Shown here piece by piece: positions 21,145-32,439 of a DNA stretch of 64,000 nucleotides. The notes beneath the pieces are model-generated. The model saw only the letters and a list, made by a program, of their open reading frames with translations. It ran no database searches and was not told the origin of the DNA. The position numbers and the translations under genes were made by a program. This DNA comes from Gautieria morchelliformis (taxonomy: Eukaryota > Basidiomycota > Agaricomycetes > Gomphales > Gomphaceae). Location of the stretch: positions 186,001 to 250,000 of the forward strand of contig WHVA01000090.1 in assembly GCA_015179125.1 (NCBI GenBank), given 5' to 3'. Positions within the stretch are counted from its first letter, which is position 1. Each line of letters opens with the position of its first letter.

Positions 21145-24100
21145 GGAGACACTTCACAGAAGCTATTGGGTATTGAGAAGCTTGCTACTGATGGAAGTAA
21201 TTGGCCATTGTGGCGAGCCACTCTCATCAGCTATTTCGAGTCCAAAAATCTACTCAAGCATGGGGAAGGGAGAGTCACTCGATCTCCTGATCCTCCAGTC
21301 ATGCCCCCAGGCCATATTCTTACAGAAGCTGAGGAAACTCAGATGGATAAGGCTGAGGAGAAGCTGGAGAGATATCTTGCTAGAGAAGGACAAGCCAAGA
21401 CCCAAATCATCGTCTCAGTATCAGAGTCACTAGCTCTGATGCTACAGAAACAAAAGACAGCAAAAGAGACTTGGGATGTATTGGTCAATGAAATGACCAA
21501 AAAGCCCAAGATGGTCCTCACCAGCCTGCAGAGACAACTCCGCAGTATGAGGTGTCCTGAGGATGGAGACTTGAGAGACCATTTGGACAAGGCCCAAGAC
21601 CTATATGCTCGTCTTAATGAGATGGGAGCTAGAGTTTCTGAAGAAGAATTTATGGACATCATCCTTGCGTCACATCCACCATCCTATGAGGCAGTCATGA
21701 ATGCCCTCACCACTTCGCTTGAAGAATGCGGGAGGCCCTTAGTCCCTGATAATATTATTAGGGTACTAAAGGCTCAGTATGACAGGAAGAAAACACTCCC
21801 ACAAGAAGAGCAGGTGTTTATTGGTTCATCTACCAAGAAGGACCAGAAGGGGCAGAAGGCGCATGTATGCACCAACTGCAAAAAGCCTGGACATTCTATC
21901 GAAAATTGCTGGGCTAAAGGAGGTGGTAAAGAAGGTCAAGGACCACGTCAGAAGAAGAAATCCAAAGGCAAAAAGAAGAAGAAGGGTAAAGCAAAAGCGA
22001 ATGTTGCCGAAGAAGAGTCCTCTTCTGAGGAAAGTGATGATGGGCATCTTGCCTTCATCAATTTCGACGAGTGCTCTAATTTTAATTCGAGCACATCCTC
22101 AGGATTCATAGTGATACTCGACACCAGAACGACATCGCATATGACTCCTCATAAAAATTTATTGAGGAACTACTGTCAATTCTCACAGCCATGGACTATC
22201 CGAGCAGCCAACAAAGGCACTTTTGATGCTTTCAGCTCTGGACTGCTCGTATTATCCAATAGGGTTGGAGATAAAACAGTAGAAGTCACGTTGCAAGATA
22301 CGTACTATGCACCCAAAATTGCTGCTACCCTCGTCTCGCTCGGTTGGTGCGATGATGCTGGCTACGACATTCGACTCGGTGGCCAGAAATGCACAATATC
22401 TAATTCTACTGGAAAGATATTGATGCAAGCACCGAAGGTCAATGGCTTATATCGACTAGACCTCCAGTCACCAAGTGCTCAAGCCCATATGTGTGTATCT
22501 GCCATGGAAATTCATCAAAAAATGGGGCACATCTCACAGAAGTCCCTACAACATCTATTAAATCATGGCATGATATTGGGCATTGAAATGAGCTCCACAG
22601 GAGATAGAATTGTCTGTGATGCGTGTATTCAAGCCAAGATTGCACGCAAACCTCTTCCTCGAGAACCCAGAGACCGAACATCAAAATTCGGTGACAGAAT
22701 TTATTCTGATGTCTGGGGACCTGCAAGACACCTCACGATCGATAAAAAGTCATATTATATCTCTTTTATCAATGACTACTCAAGAGAATCGGTGATCTAT
22801 CTCATGGCAAACAAATCAGAAGCATTTTCAAAGTACAAGCTCTACGAGGCTTTAATGCTTCGACAGAGAAATGTGCACATCAAAGCACTTGTTTCTGATC
22901 GAGGGGGCGAATATACGAGCTCTGAATTCGAACAGCACCTGGACAAACAAGGCACGAAGCATCAGTTGACGGTACACGACACACCAGAGTCTAATGGTGT
23001 TGCCGAATGTCTAAACCGAACTCTCACTGAGAGAACTCGTGCCATGCTGTTGGAATCAGGCCTCCCTAAGATATTATGGGGTTATGCGATACAGCATGCC
23101 AATTATATTAGGAACAGGACACACACAAGAGCTCTACCAGATAAAACGCCCTACGAAATGATTCACCATGAGAAACTGAATCTCAAAGACATTCATGCGT
23201 GGGGAACTGAAGTCTACATTAAGATCACTCAGGGAGATAAATTGGCAGCTCGTGCCAAGAGAGCTCGGTGGATAGGAATTTCTGTGCAGAGCCATGGTCA
23301 TTATGTCTATTGGCCTGACTCGCACAAAGTTTCTGTCGAGCGGAACATTGTGTTTGATTCAGAGATGAAGAAGGGAAAAGTCCCAATCATTTCTATTGAG
23401 GAATCCAAGCTACCTACGTCTAGAGAAGGGAGGAGAGTCATTCCGGCATCAGTACCTGTGCCTGGTCGCTTAGTCAGCAAAGAGGCAAAGATCGAAGAAA
23501 TTGATGAAAGTGCACCAGAGGAACATCTTGAAGAGCTGCAACCTATTCAGGGAGTTGATGACAGACCTAGAGAAGCTGAACCGATAAGGAGAAGCGAATG
23601 GATCCGTCAACAACAAGTGCAGCCGGCCCCAACAGGTCCCGTAACAAGATCTCAGACTCAGAGACAAGCTGGCACGCATATGACCATGCTAGCTTATGAG
23701 GACGTTGAGGACCATAAAGATAATTTATTCGACCAAGAATTATCCTCCGAGATTGATGGCATCAGTAGCTATGAGTGTGCCATCAGTGCGTTTCCAGCCG
23801 ACGATCAAAACCATAACAAGGTGCCGGATTTGAATGAGGTTGAACCTAGCAATGCAGACGAAGCTCTGAATAATCCTATATGGAAGGAATCAATGGACAG
23901 AGAGTACAAGGCCCTAATCGACAAGGGAGTGTGGGTACGAACCAAACCACCTCCTGGAGCTAATATTGTTGGTAATAAGTGGGTCTACCTTTGGAAGCGT
24001 AATCCAGAAGGGAAACCAATAAAACCTAAATCGAGAATGGTCGCCCAAGGCTTCACAGAGAAGTTTGGAATCGACTATGATGAAACATATTCACCTGTTG

Positions 24101-24222
24101 CTCGGTTATCCTCCCTATGGATCATATGCGCCATTGCTGCTAGGGAGGGTGATCATATCTTTCTAGGACGTGTATGTATTTTCATTCTACTTTTAACTCA
24201 TAATATAAAGAAAAGCTCATAA
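21136..24222 (+). CDS. copia-2 Gag-Pol, truncated in reverse transcriptase
   Basis: One open frame of 1028 codons. Gag is followed by a zinc knuckle (C245, C248, H253, C258) and a lysine-rich linker. The protease motif reads D329-T-R where the family has D-[ST]-[GA], probably inactivating. The GAG-pre-integrase region precedes the integrase core D525, D588, E624 (D-62-D-35-E). The reverse transcriptase start (WVYLWKRNPEGKP, RMVAQGFTEKFGIDYDE) runs to about residue 1002. There the frame enters a GGAGG-ended insertion at 24144 and ends at 24222 in foreign sequence. YVDD, RNase H and the 3' LTR are absent. Apart from the protease change the frame is intact, so truncation looks recent relative to copia-1. 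Start choice is uncertain because the ATG overlaps the primer site. Confidence 0.88.
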   Translation: MGPGDTSQKLLGIEKLATDGSNWPLWRATLISYFESKNLLKHGEGRVTRSPDPPVMPPGHILTEAEETQMDKAEEKLERYLAREGQAKTQIIVSVSESLALMLQKQKTAKETWDVLVNEMTKKPKMVLTSLQRQLRSMRCPEDGDLRDHLDKAQDLYARLNEMGARVSEEEFMDIILASHPPSYEAVMNALTTSLEECGRPLVPDNIIRVLKAQYDRKKTLPQEEQVFIGSSTKKDQKGQKAHVCTNCKKPGHSIENCWAKGGGKEGQGPRQKKKSKGKKKKKGKAKANVAEEESSSEESDDGHLAFINFDECSNFNSSTSSGFIVILDTRTTSHMTPHKNLLRNYCQFSQPWTIRAANKGTFDAFSSGLLVLSNRVGDKTVEVTLQDTYYAPKIAATLVSLGWCDDAGYDIRLGGQKCTISNSTGKILMQAPKVNGLYRLDLQSPSAQAHMCVSAMEIHQKMGHISQKSLQHLLNHGMILGIEMSSTGDRIVCDACIQAKIARKPLPREPRDRTSKFGDRIYSDVWGPARHLTIDKKSYYISFINDYSRESVIYLMANKSEAFSKYKLYEALMLRQRNVHIKALVSDRGGEYTSSEFEQHLDKQGTKHQLTVHDTPESNGVAECLNRTLTERTRAMLLESGLPKILWGYAIQHANYIRNRTHTRALPDKTPYEMIHHEKLNLKDIHAWGTEVYIKITQGDKLAARAKRARWIGISVQSHGHYVYWPDSHKVSVERNIVFDSEMKKGKVPIISIEESKLPTSREGRRVIPASVPVPGRLVSKEAKIEEIDESAPEEHLEELQPIQGVDDRPREAEPIRRSEWIRQQQVQPAPTGPVTRSQTQRQAGTHMTMLAYEDVEDHKDNLFDQELSSEIDGISSYECAISAFPADDQNHNKVPDLNEVEPSNADEALNNPIWKESMDREYKALIDKGVWVRTKPPPGANIVGNKWVYLWKRNPEGKPIKPKSRMVAQGFTEKFGIDYDETYSPVARLSSLWIICAIAAREGDHIFLGRVCIFILLLTHNIKKSS

Positions 24223-24666
24223 TTGGGATATGAATAGAAAGTATATTTTACATTTTATAAAACAGAAATAAATAATTCTTCTTTTGTCCCTCCCCAAGCA
24301 GCGGCTCCGCTGACGAGAAATCCGTATATTTGAGTTTCTACCAACTTTTAATATAATCTATATTGGTGTTACTATATAATTAGTACTATACCCTGCCATA
24401 CATATCATATTATATATACATATATTCTATATTGTATATCCTCCTTTTATCTATTCTAAGTGTCTATCAGTCTTCAGTCTCTTACTATAATATTCTAATG
24501 TATCTTTTCAACCGAGATGAACATACTCATACAGAAGTTTTATATGTATTAGTGTTGCTCTATAAATCTGATATAATAATATTCTTATATATTAGAAATA
24601 GTAGTTTTGAAATATATACTATGTAGGTTCTTATCTCGTAGTACATAGACTTTATGAATAACCTCC
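24144..24666 (-). mobile_element. GGAGG-ended miniature element, copy 1
   Basis: Begins GGAGGGTGATCATATCTTTC and ends ...TGAATAACCTCC, with TAG on both sides (24141-24143, 24667-24669). Its first 180 bases match the reverse complement of the element at 30331-30907 closely (for example CATAATTGGGATATGAATAG); the rest is AT-rich and diverged. It carries no coding region. It joins copia-2 on the left to Helitron debris on the right. Confidence 0.75.
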
Positions 24667-24960
24667 TAGCATCAGAGGATTCATACAAACGTGTAACATG
24701 AGCAGTCGTTCAATAAATAGCACAACACATCTCCTCAATCCACGTCAGGTCTTGAAGATCATCTGGTAAGTGACCACGATAAAAATTGTCAGCCAATGCA
24801 AATAGTGGCATATTTGCCCGTCCCAACGCATTGTAACAATCTGCACACAAATTAACCACTGTACATTGGTCATCGTCTCGAAACGTAACACCGTCGTGAC
24901 ATAATAATAAGCCATTCAATACAGGTGAAGAATATGATACGTCGATATAACTCGTGTACG
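24667..24960 (-). pseudogene. Helitron protein fragment (DUF6570-like region)
   Basis: Leftwards from about 24920 the product reads HDGVTFRDDDQCTVVNLCAD, C-Y-N-A-L-G, LFALADNFYRGHLPDDLQDL, TWIEEMCCAIY, then TGA and TTAHVTRLYESSDA. This is the conserved block preceding the helicase-like N-domain in basidiomycete Helitron proteins. The stop falls where the family has arginine. The fragment is cut at 24667 by the GGAGG-ended element. Its block type does not resemble the 50-57-kb Helitron. Confidence 0.7.
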
Positions 24961-25388
24961 GTGCCCGAGCAGTACCAGGTCTGTTTCAAATGGCGAAATA
25001 GAAATCAGCTGACGGAAATTGAAAGCAGGAACACAGCTTACATATCATTGTCTCGGAAGCTTAGTTGTAAGTCTGATGTCGTCTTCGCCAGCAGTCCTTC
25101 ATGAAGTCTTCGTGTAATCCTTTAGTTGGTCAGTGCACTCCTGTTGCCTGAATGTTACCTAGAATCTCTTGGACTGACTCAGTACCCCTGGGAAGTTACA
25201 AACGAAGGAAGTAACATTTTTACACCGATGCTTACGCAGCATATCCGGTGTTTCAGTGTGCATCGCCCTCGTGGGGTTGGAATGAATGAAAAAAAATTAC
25301 AGCCAATGCCAACCAGCTAAACCAGGCTAATTACGTTAACTTTCTATCTCGACGTGTCCTCGGTGCTTATCTTCGACTACTGAACAGA

Positions 25389-27781
25389 ATGCAATGCCAT
25401 TTGTGTGGCTGCATCTTCGTCTTCTGTGATCACCCTGCAACATGTGGTAAGTGCATGAAGATTGAAGCTGCAACGCTTCCAGAGGAGAAGAACGCTATCC
25501 AGGTAAGCACCACCTCGTTAATCATATTTAGACCTGAGTATTTCTACTATGGCAGGAAACTCAACAATGCGAAGGATGCGGAGCAGTGTATCCTCATATG
25601 CAAGGCGTCCTGTGCAGCTCTTGCAAAGTGAAAAGTAATAATCCATTTATATACCGAGTTATTCTACTGAACAATCTACAAGCTGGTGACAATGCCGGAA
25701 AGGTAGGAAGCCATTCGGTCGTCAGCAGCATTATCAAGAGTGTGGCAACTCACCAGTCCGAGGCTTCGCTGCATCGACTCAACTGACAGCCAGCTAAACA
25801 AACCTTGAATCGGGGTTTTTTGAATGCCTCACAGGCACGTGTGCGCAACCAGGCCCTCAAAGAACTTAGTCGCACCAAAACAAATGTCTTGACAGGGACA
25901 TTATGGATTTATCCTGCGAATGGGAATAAAGCTCGCGCCGTAACTATATCCTAGCCTCGTTGTCAACATGTATTGATTCAGCAGACTTGTAGATTCAACA
26001 CCCAACAGTTAGATATACGGTTACATCGGCTGTCCCTGTAGAGACTGCATTTAGAGCATTTGTAGAGTTACTTCAATCTGCTTACATGACGCTGCCGGTT
26101 GACCCAGATGAAAAAGAAGAACATGACCGAATGACTGCGAGGATCACTCTGTTAGTAACATTTATTTCTTCTAACCTTCCGCTCGTTCTACCCTTCCGCT
26201 CGCAATGACACAGTAGTACCAAGTACTAATGAAGTGTGCACAGAGAATACGTGACATTCGCTGTCCAGAAGGATAACAGCAGCTCATATCAGCTCAACGT
26301 CCCCAGTGGCTCTATCGGGACTCTTCACAATCGGCTCAGTCAGAGCGATGGGATCTCGAAAAAAGATGCAGCTGGAAAGTCAATCACACTCCGGGTTTAT
26401 GTGTGGGAGATTCTTCATAACGCAAAGCGGTCAAGAGAGGTACCTTAAAACCTTCACTTTCTATTCAGATGATTAAAATTTCTTTTACTCTAGAGTGACG
26501 ATGACTCTGGTGGATCTAACAAGGAGGATGCTTTGCCACCATCAAAACGTTCGGCTGTTGAAAATAGTTACAGGCGTATTATGAATATTTCCACCCGTAG
26601 TACTAGTTTAACCTCTCAATGCTCAGCTACAGCTAGCTTGCAGCGATCTATTGCGAGCCATGTCTTAACACCGCTAAAGTACACTAGCATGTATCGGCCA
26701 TCCATTGCAGGCCCGTCACTTTTACCATCAACACCTGCAGTGCGATATGATGCCTACCCATTTGAGCGCATCAATTGGACTATTGATAAGTGGGGCACAA
26801 TTTCACTTATTGAAGGGTCACCAAAGGAAACTATACTCGTTGCAAAGGATTGGCCAGAACATAAATATCAGAGTAAACCACAGGGTGGGTATTTGGGAAG
26901 GGGTGTCGAGAAGTATGCATTCAAGGTATGCTATTCTATTGTAATGATATGTCCGATGTCCATTGATTTACTGCCAGGGACAAGTTGGTGGTGCAGATGT
27001 TGCAGTATTTCAAATCAACCCAATTGCCTCGCTATTTATAATCCAAGAGGACGAGAATAATAACATGCTTCGGCAGGGATTGAAAGCCCTTGTCCTGGCT
27101 GACTATTTTATGAAAAGCTTTTATCAGCGTTCCAAGCAGCTTAATTTTGACGGCCTTCCCAGTAAGTATAGAAGTATCAAACTGCAGCAAATATAGTTCA
27201 CTAATGATTCCTATCAGGAATGTGAGTCAATGCCAGTGGTGCCTTCCTTGGCGTAATAAATGCAGAAAAAAGTCTTCCTCGTCCAGTCACAGGGCCGGAT
27301 AATCGCACACTCACACACACACTATTCCTCTCGACACCTCTTCTTTTAGGTGATTTCACAAATACTCAGGTTCATTACAGACAGGTCAAAGTGGTAAAAC
27401 TGGGTTTGGAGCAGCGGTGGATACATTCGCACACCACGTAGTTGTTGATAGCATGAATTCGGTCTTCCTATGCGACCTTCAAGGTAAGTATAGCACACAA
27501 AGGCCTTTTATAAGACTAAATCATGGTCTAACTAGAGTTCATAACCAACAATGAATTCATTCTCTTTGATCCTCAAGCCCACATGTTAGTGTTCACCATC
27601 TACATTGATTACTATGTCACGCTGAACATTTGTCTACAGAACCGCAGACACAACTACGAAGACCACATTATACGATCTATCACCTGCCGATGCAATCCAA
27701 AAGTTTCTCAGAGAGCATGTGTGTAATGCCTTCTGTAAGGGTCTACAGCTGCCGTCTACCAACCCGACACAATTGTCATGA
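25389..27781 (+). CDS. Alpha-type protein kinase gene with CxxC zinc modules
   Basis: Multi-exon. Exon 1 (25389-25502) and exon 2 (from 25556) encode cysteine pairs (CHLCGCIF, CGKC; CEGCGAVYPHMQGVLCSSC) like the zinc-binding head of basidiomycete alpha-kinase proteins. Downstream exons (about 25850-25950, 26050-26150, 26236-26440) give a divergent linker. The kinase domain runs from about 26530: GYLGRGVEKYAFK, intron near 26925-26980, GQVGGADVAVFQINP, LVLADYFMKSFYQRSKQ, then SVFLCDLQ, intron, EFILFDPQAHM and FLREHVCNAFCKGL, the conserved C-terminal Cys/His zinc region. MHCK/eEF2-kinase-type enzymes phosphorylate Ser/Thr in helical substrates; the substrate here is unknown. Several introns of about 50 bases are needed. 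The last two codons lie inside an LTR that starts at 27774, so the natural C-terminus has been replaced. Exon joins in the middle are approximate. Confidence 0.75.
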
Positions 27782-29041
27782 CGCGTTTATTTCCCATACT
27801 CAGGAGCTCTGTTCCCCCATGTCCCACGCCACCTACGTGTTCGTCCCGATTGCCCTTGCCCTGTTCAGCGACCGGTCTTCACTGTTCGTGCCATCTACCA
27901 TAAGCCACACCATCAACAGAAACAATCAACGTCTTTGGGCTGACTTGGCAGTCATCGCTGAGCCCATCGCCCCCTCTGATCAACCCTCTTTCGATGGTGT
28001 CCCTACGATCGGATTGTCATGACTTGTGTGTTTCCTTCACCTTGTGATCCCCTTTCGCTACCCCTCCCCCGTGTTCGCCGGCTTCGCCCTCCACCTCGAC
28101 CTCTCCTCCTCTATGTCATCTCTGTTTGCCCTTCCTCGCATTTCTCTGAACAAACCATTCGCTGCTTGCATCATTTGCCAGCAGGCACACCATCAAATTA
28201 CGATCGACATCCCTACCCGGCGTGATGACTCGTCAGCAGCTCCATCAGCTTCTCAATCCAACCCCCTTTTGGTGTTCATATAGGAATGGTGCGTTTGCGG
28301 GGTGTCCTACCCGTAGGTCATGTGGGATCAACCCAGTAGATGAAGAACCCGTGCAGAGCAGTGTATATGCAGGCCCCAAGACATGATTTCATACATAGGT
28401 GCCTTCGCCACCTTCACTCTCCGTCGTTTCATGTTCTCCCTCTTCCCCCACTCTATTGTATGTTTATTTCATCTATGCTATATCACGACTGCGCACCCCT
28501 ATCCAACCCTGACTTGTGACGGCCTCTTTCCTATTCGCTCATACCGTACGAGCATTCGATATAAGTAGTTTGCATTCGCATGTATATTCCCTAGTTCAAT
28601 TATCATACGTTGTCTATCTTGTGCAAACTTGACCTCGCTGTGATCATCGTCTTGAGCCTTCCCTTGGAGATTTCTATCTCCAACCAGCAGAGGACTTAGT
28701 CATCACTGGTGAGTTCTCATACTCCATCTTCCTTACCTTAGCCTTCGAACTATATTCTGTGCTGTTGGCGAAGGGCTCCGAAGGAGCACCTTCGCCAGCG
28801 AAGGGACTGTCGAAACTTAGACAGCCCTTCCGTGGTACCTTGCACGTTACGTCGTCGAGTGCCACGGGCTATTTCGCTACGACTGTAGATAGGGCGAGCC
28901 CCGCTCAGGCAACCCTCTTACCTTGTGAACATTTATTGGTTCACCTATTCGCCGAACGGCATACTTATTTGCACAAGTTATTCGGGCATTCGCTGTGTTC
29001 ACTAATACACGATATTAACGTCTAAAAACCCAATCATGACA
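27774..29041 (+). repeat. Gypsy-type LTR (family L), copy 1, 1.27 kb
   Basis: TGTCATGACGCG...CCCAATCATGACA. Related copies on the other strand lie at 45337-46366 and 61966-63562. The shared core includes a leader-like stretch (GTGCAAACTTGACCTCGCTG near 28621) and CGAAGGGCTCCGAAGGAGC near 28770. Flanks ACAAT and AATAT do not match, so a clean target duplication is absent. It supplies the stop codon of the alpha-kinase gene. Confidence 0.75.
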
Positions 29042-29281
29042 AATATGCACCTAAAAGTATATTACCCGATAAACTGTGTAATGGCCCATTGAGACACGGT
29101 ATGTTATAATTTTATCAGCGGTGTATATTGCACTCACATCCAGCTGGGCCTTAGGATGGGATTAGCGTACCTTTTACCGTTCAGTACTTCTCTCTAGCAT
29201 TGTGAAAATTATTTAGAAAAAAAGAAAGAAAAAAAAAAAAAGCATTTATAATTGTAGTCCGAAGGTGCCTGTTACAATTAT
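29042..29281. other. AT-rich spacer
   Basis: Holds a poly-A tract with occasional G (29216-29242). No gene or repeat ends recognised. Confidence 0.35.
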
Positions 29282-29935
29282 CGCTGAACACAGCAGCACA
29301 ATCATGGATACATTATGTGGAGCATGGTTTGGAATACTAGCCATATGTTCTCCATCGTCAGCTGGGTATTCAAGGCACTAAAGGTGTCCTGAGCATGGGC
29401 TGCATACTCCAGATCTACAAAGCGAATGAGGTCGTCACCTCCGAGCTCATCCTTGAGCCTTCGAATGATAGCTACATCAACAGGCTGCAAACAATTGAGA
29501 CCGCCATACTCTTCAGGCATAGTGATGGCTACATTCGGTGCAACCCCTGAAGGATTTTTCTTGTGACGATCGGTACGCACAACATGATTATTGAAGTTGT
29601 CCTTCAACCCATCAAGTTCCTGTTTACACCTGTTTGCAGTACGCAAGGCGCGCGTCAGGTTTGCCTCCGTTTTAGTGCGCAAGACTTGAACAACGATTTC
29701 TCGCTAGTTTCTGCTCGGATTGCCTTGAGATTTTGTACCTGAACATAAGTTGTCCATAGCTAGGGCACAGAAGTATGAAATCCAAGTAAAACAAACTTTT
29801 GAGTTTTGGATTTTTGGCCACTAGGCTGGGTGGTCAAACACCCTTCTGTGAGCATCCAAAGGTTTGCATTACAATGAATAACTACATATTCTTCATGTAC
29901 CTCTAGATAGAATAATGGCTAGTCATTGTTGTCGA
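29282..29935 (-). repeat. Dispersed family K, copy 1, with a 126-codon open frame
   Basis: 29640-29935 matches the reverse complement of 43610-43920 and, more weakly, 58376-58565 (shared words AAAAGTTTGT, GGGTGGTCAAACACCC, CTGTGCCCTAGCTATG). On the minus strand 29302-29682 encodes NLTRALRTANRCKQELDGLK and a hydrophilic, helical remainder with no domain I recognise. The second copy retains NLTRALRTANRC before joining gypsy sequence. Probably the coding part of an unidentified transposon family. Confidence 0.55.
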
Positions 29936-30004
29936 TACTTAGCTAAGACTTTGAAGTCAAAGTCTTTGTTTCGGGAACTTCCAGAAACACTGTACGTCAT
30001 CCGT

Positions 30005-31791
30005 ATGCCTCGCCCTCTCAACCCTCATCCTGTTCGCCGCCATTACAGCAAGGACTTGCGGGATCGGGTTATACACCAGAAATTCAAGCTTCAAAAGACA
30101 TCAACTCAGATTGCCATTGATCTTGACATGTCATTGCGCGTTGTTCAGCACACAATCAAGCTCTGGCGTGATATCGGAGATGTTGTAACAGAGCCAAGAC
30201 GGCTCTCTCGTGGTCCAAAGATGTCGCCAACTCAGATTGAAGTAAGCTGTTTGTACCTGGGTTTAGCTATCACTTATTTTATAATAGTTTCTCCTCGCGC
30301 TTCTTGAACGCTCACCTGACCTTTACCTTGGGAGGATAATTAAAATGGTTATGTAATACAGCATATATGAGTATGTAATATATACTATAAGAGTATTAAT
30401 AACAACATATAGGAATATATAGTAGTATTTATAAGGAGAATAATAGATATTATTAGATGATTCTGTATATATTTAAACATCTCGAAGATATATACACATA
30501 TGAGAGAGTATTAGACTACCAGATAGAGTAACAGATACTTGGAGAGATACATGTAACAGATATGAGTAGGAGTATTAGTATGACTAGTTATAATGAGAGA
30601 GTATTAGACTAGCATATGGAGTAATAGTAGTTGTGTAGATATTTGTAATATATATGAATAGTTATAATGATATAGTGTATATTAAAAGTGGGTAGAAAAA
30701 ATAAGAAGAGGCGTAAAAATGAAAAGAGGTGTTCTCGTCGGCGTAGCGGCCGCTCGGGGAGGGACAAAAGAAGAATTATTTATTTCTGTTTTTTAAAATG
30801 TAAAATATACTTTCTATTCATATCCCAATTATGGGCTTTTCTTCATATTATGAATTAAAAGTAGAATGAAAATATATACACATCCTAGAAAGATATGATC
30901 ACCCTCCTTGATGAACTCGTTGAAGAGCTAGAAGTACAGCATGGCGTTACAGTAAGTATTTCAACTGTATGGAGGACACTCCATAATCTTGGTTTGCAAA
31001 GAAAAAAGGTGAGTTGTTAAATCCTGCAGGAGCACACAATCCTTATTGCTTCCAATCCAGCTTTCCCGGGCAGCAGCAGAGTGCTGTGAAGGTTCACGGA
31101 CAGCTTTCCAGTTATACATCGGTGCTGAGCCACCCGAACGCCTAGTTTTTACAGACGAAAGTGCGATAGATCTTCGCACGACTTACAGGCTAATGGGATG
31201 GGGGCTTCTAAGGGCTGCAGGCCTCGTGTTCGGGCACGCTTCCAAAGAGGCGAGAGGTGATGGTCTGTATATTATTCTCTTTTATGTATCACTGACATTG
31301 ATTTAGGTTTTCAATCCTTCCGGCACTATCACAAGATGGCATTATATATAGTGACATCAAGTTGGGTGCATACGATGGCGACACATTTCTTGCGTTTCTT
31401 GAAGGTCTGTTAGAGGTCATGAACCCTTATCCGGCACCTCGAAGTGTTCTCGTCATGGATAATTGCGCCATACATCACGTACCTGAGGTCAAGGTCCTGT
31501 GTGCCAAAAGGTATCTTACCGACTGTCCGTTTGCGCAAGCAGTGTCTAATAATGTTGTATGTTTGCAGAGGAGTCAAACTAGTATATCTTCCGCCATACT
31601 CGCCCGATCTCAACCCCATAGAAGGATCGTTTTTGTTTATCAAAGCTCACCTCAGACGTCACAGTGCTGAGTTCCGTGCCTGCGTTGCAAGTAAAGAGAA
31701 GGCCCGACCATGGATGTTTCTGTATGAGGCACTGGATCAGATTACGTCGAGACATGCGCAAGGATGGATGAAGGACTCGGGTTATCTGTAG
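30005..31791 (+). pseudogene. Tc1/mariner (DDE_3) transposase, split by a miniature element
   Basis: The N-terminal helix-turn-helix (RRHYSKDLRDRVIHQKFKLQ, then TSTQIAIDLDMSLRVVQ) leads to LLERSPDLYL at 30330. After the insert at 30331-30907 the reading resumes with DELVEELEVQHGVTVSISTV and WRTLHNLGLQRKK. Short introns separate LVFTDESAIDLRT (first catalytic Asp, 31150), VLVMDNCAIHH (second Asp, 31455) and YLPPYSPDLNPIEGSF (catalytic Glu, 31620). The stop is at 31789-31791. All three acidic residues are present, so apart from the insert this copy looks little damaged. Such enzymes cut and paste elements at TA dinucleotides. I did not find matching terminal inverted repeats around the gene. 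Confidence 0.85.
30331..30907 (+). mobile_element. GGAGG-ended miniature element, copy 2
   Basis: 577 bases, GGAGGATAATTA...TGATCACCCTCC, flanked by TTG at 30328-30330 and 30908-30910. Deleting the element and one TTG restores the transposase reading L-Y-L-D-E-L across the junction. The right 180 bases match copy 1 (24144-24323) inverted. AT-rich, with a GC island near 30745 (GGCGTAGCGGCCGCTCGGGG) and no coding capacity. Superfamily unassigned; a 3-base duplication would fit PIF/Harbinger- or CACTA-like elements, but the TTG/TAG sites and GGAGG ends fit neither cleanly. Confidence 0.85.
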
Positions 31792-32439
31792 GACTGGAGG
31801 ATATGCTACTGTGGGAAGCATGAGTCTGTAACTGCAGTGTACTTGATTTTTGTTGTAGCTCACGTTACCTGAGCAGTATATGATGAGTTTTGGTGTCATT
31901 AGTGTTTCACATCCTGTGAGGGATATGATCGTTCATATCCAAACTCCTCGAAACCTTGCATTTGCTATCCAACATAGTACATGGATATTCAAGAAACCTC
32001 AAATAACAGTATACAGTAAGCCATCAATCAAATTCCTCAAGGGGGACTACAGCGTTGTTAAATGGTTCATAGCACTCTGGAGAGCTACATGTTTTACTGC
32101 CTTCTGAGCTTTCAGCAATGCTATTGAGTCCATCACGTCCTCCTTGTCCCCAATTCTTCTTTGTTTGAGAAAAGGCGACTGCAATTGGTGAGTGTTAGTG
32201 ACGTTCATCTTGCAGAAATGGCATACCTATTCCACCAGTGCAGCAGTTCCTGTACCTCTTCCTCAAAATCCGGGTCTTCTAAAAACTTCACCAGTGCCAG
32301 AAAAACTGGGTGTTATCGAATGAACAGCCGATATTTTTATTCGTCTCCTCCGAGGATAACGCGAATCGGGTCTGGGTGAGGTAGAGACCAGATCAATGGT
32401 AACCAGCGATTGTCAGGCCTTTTCTCACCTGTGTTGTGA
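31792..32439. other. Repeat-like debris, no named gene
   Basis: On the minus strand about 32215-32330 reads HPVFLALVKFLEDPDFEEEV then QELLHWWNR, a stretch I associate with uncharacterised basidiomycete transposon-linked proteins but cannot name. The rest shows nothing that I can support. Confidence 0.35.

Noticed and set aside
27769-29046. Target duplication around LTR copy 1
   Set aside because: The flanking bases ACAAT and AATAT do not match, so I do not claim a clean solo LTR.
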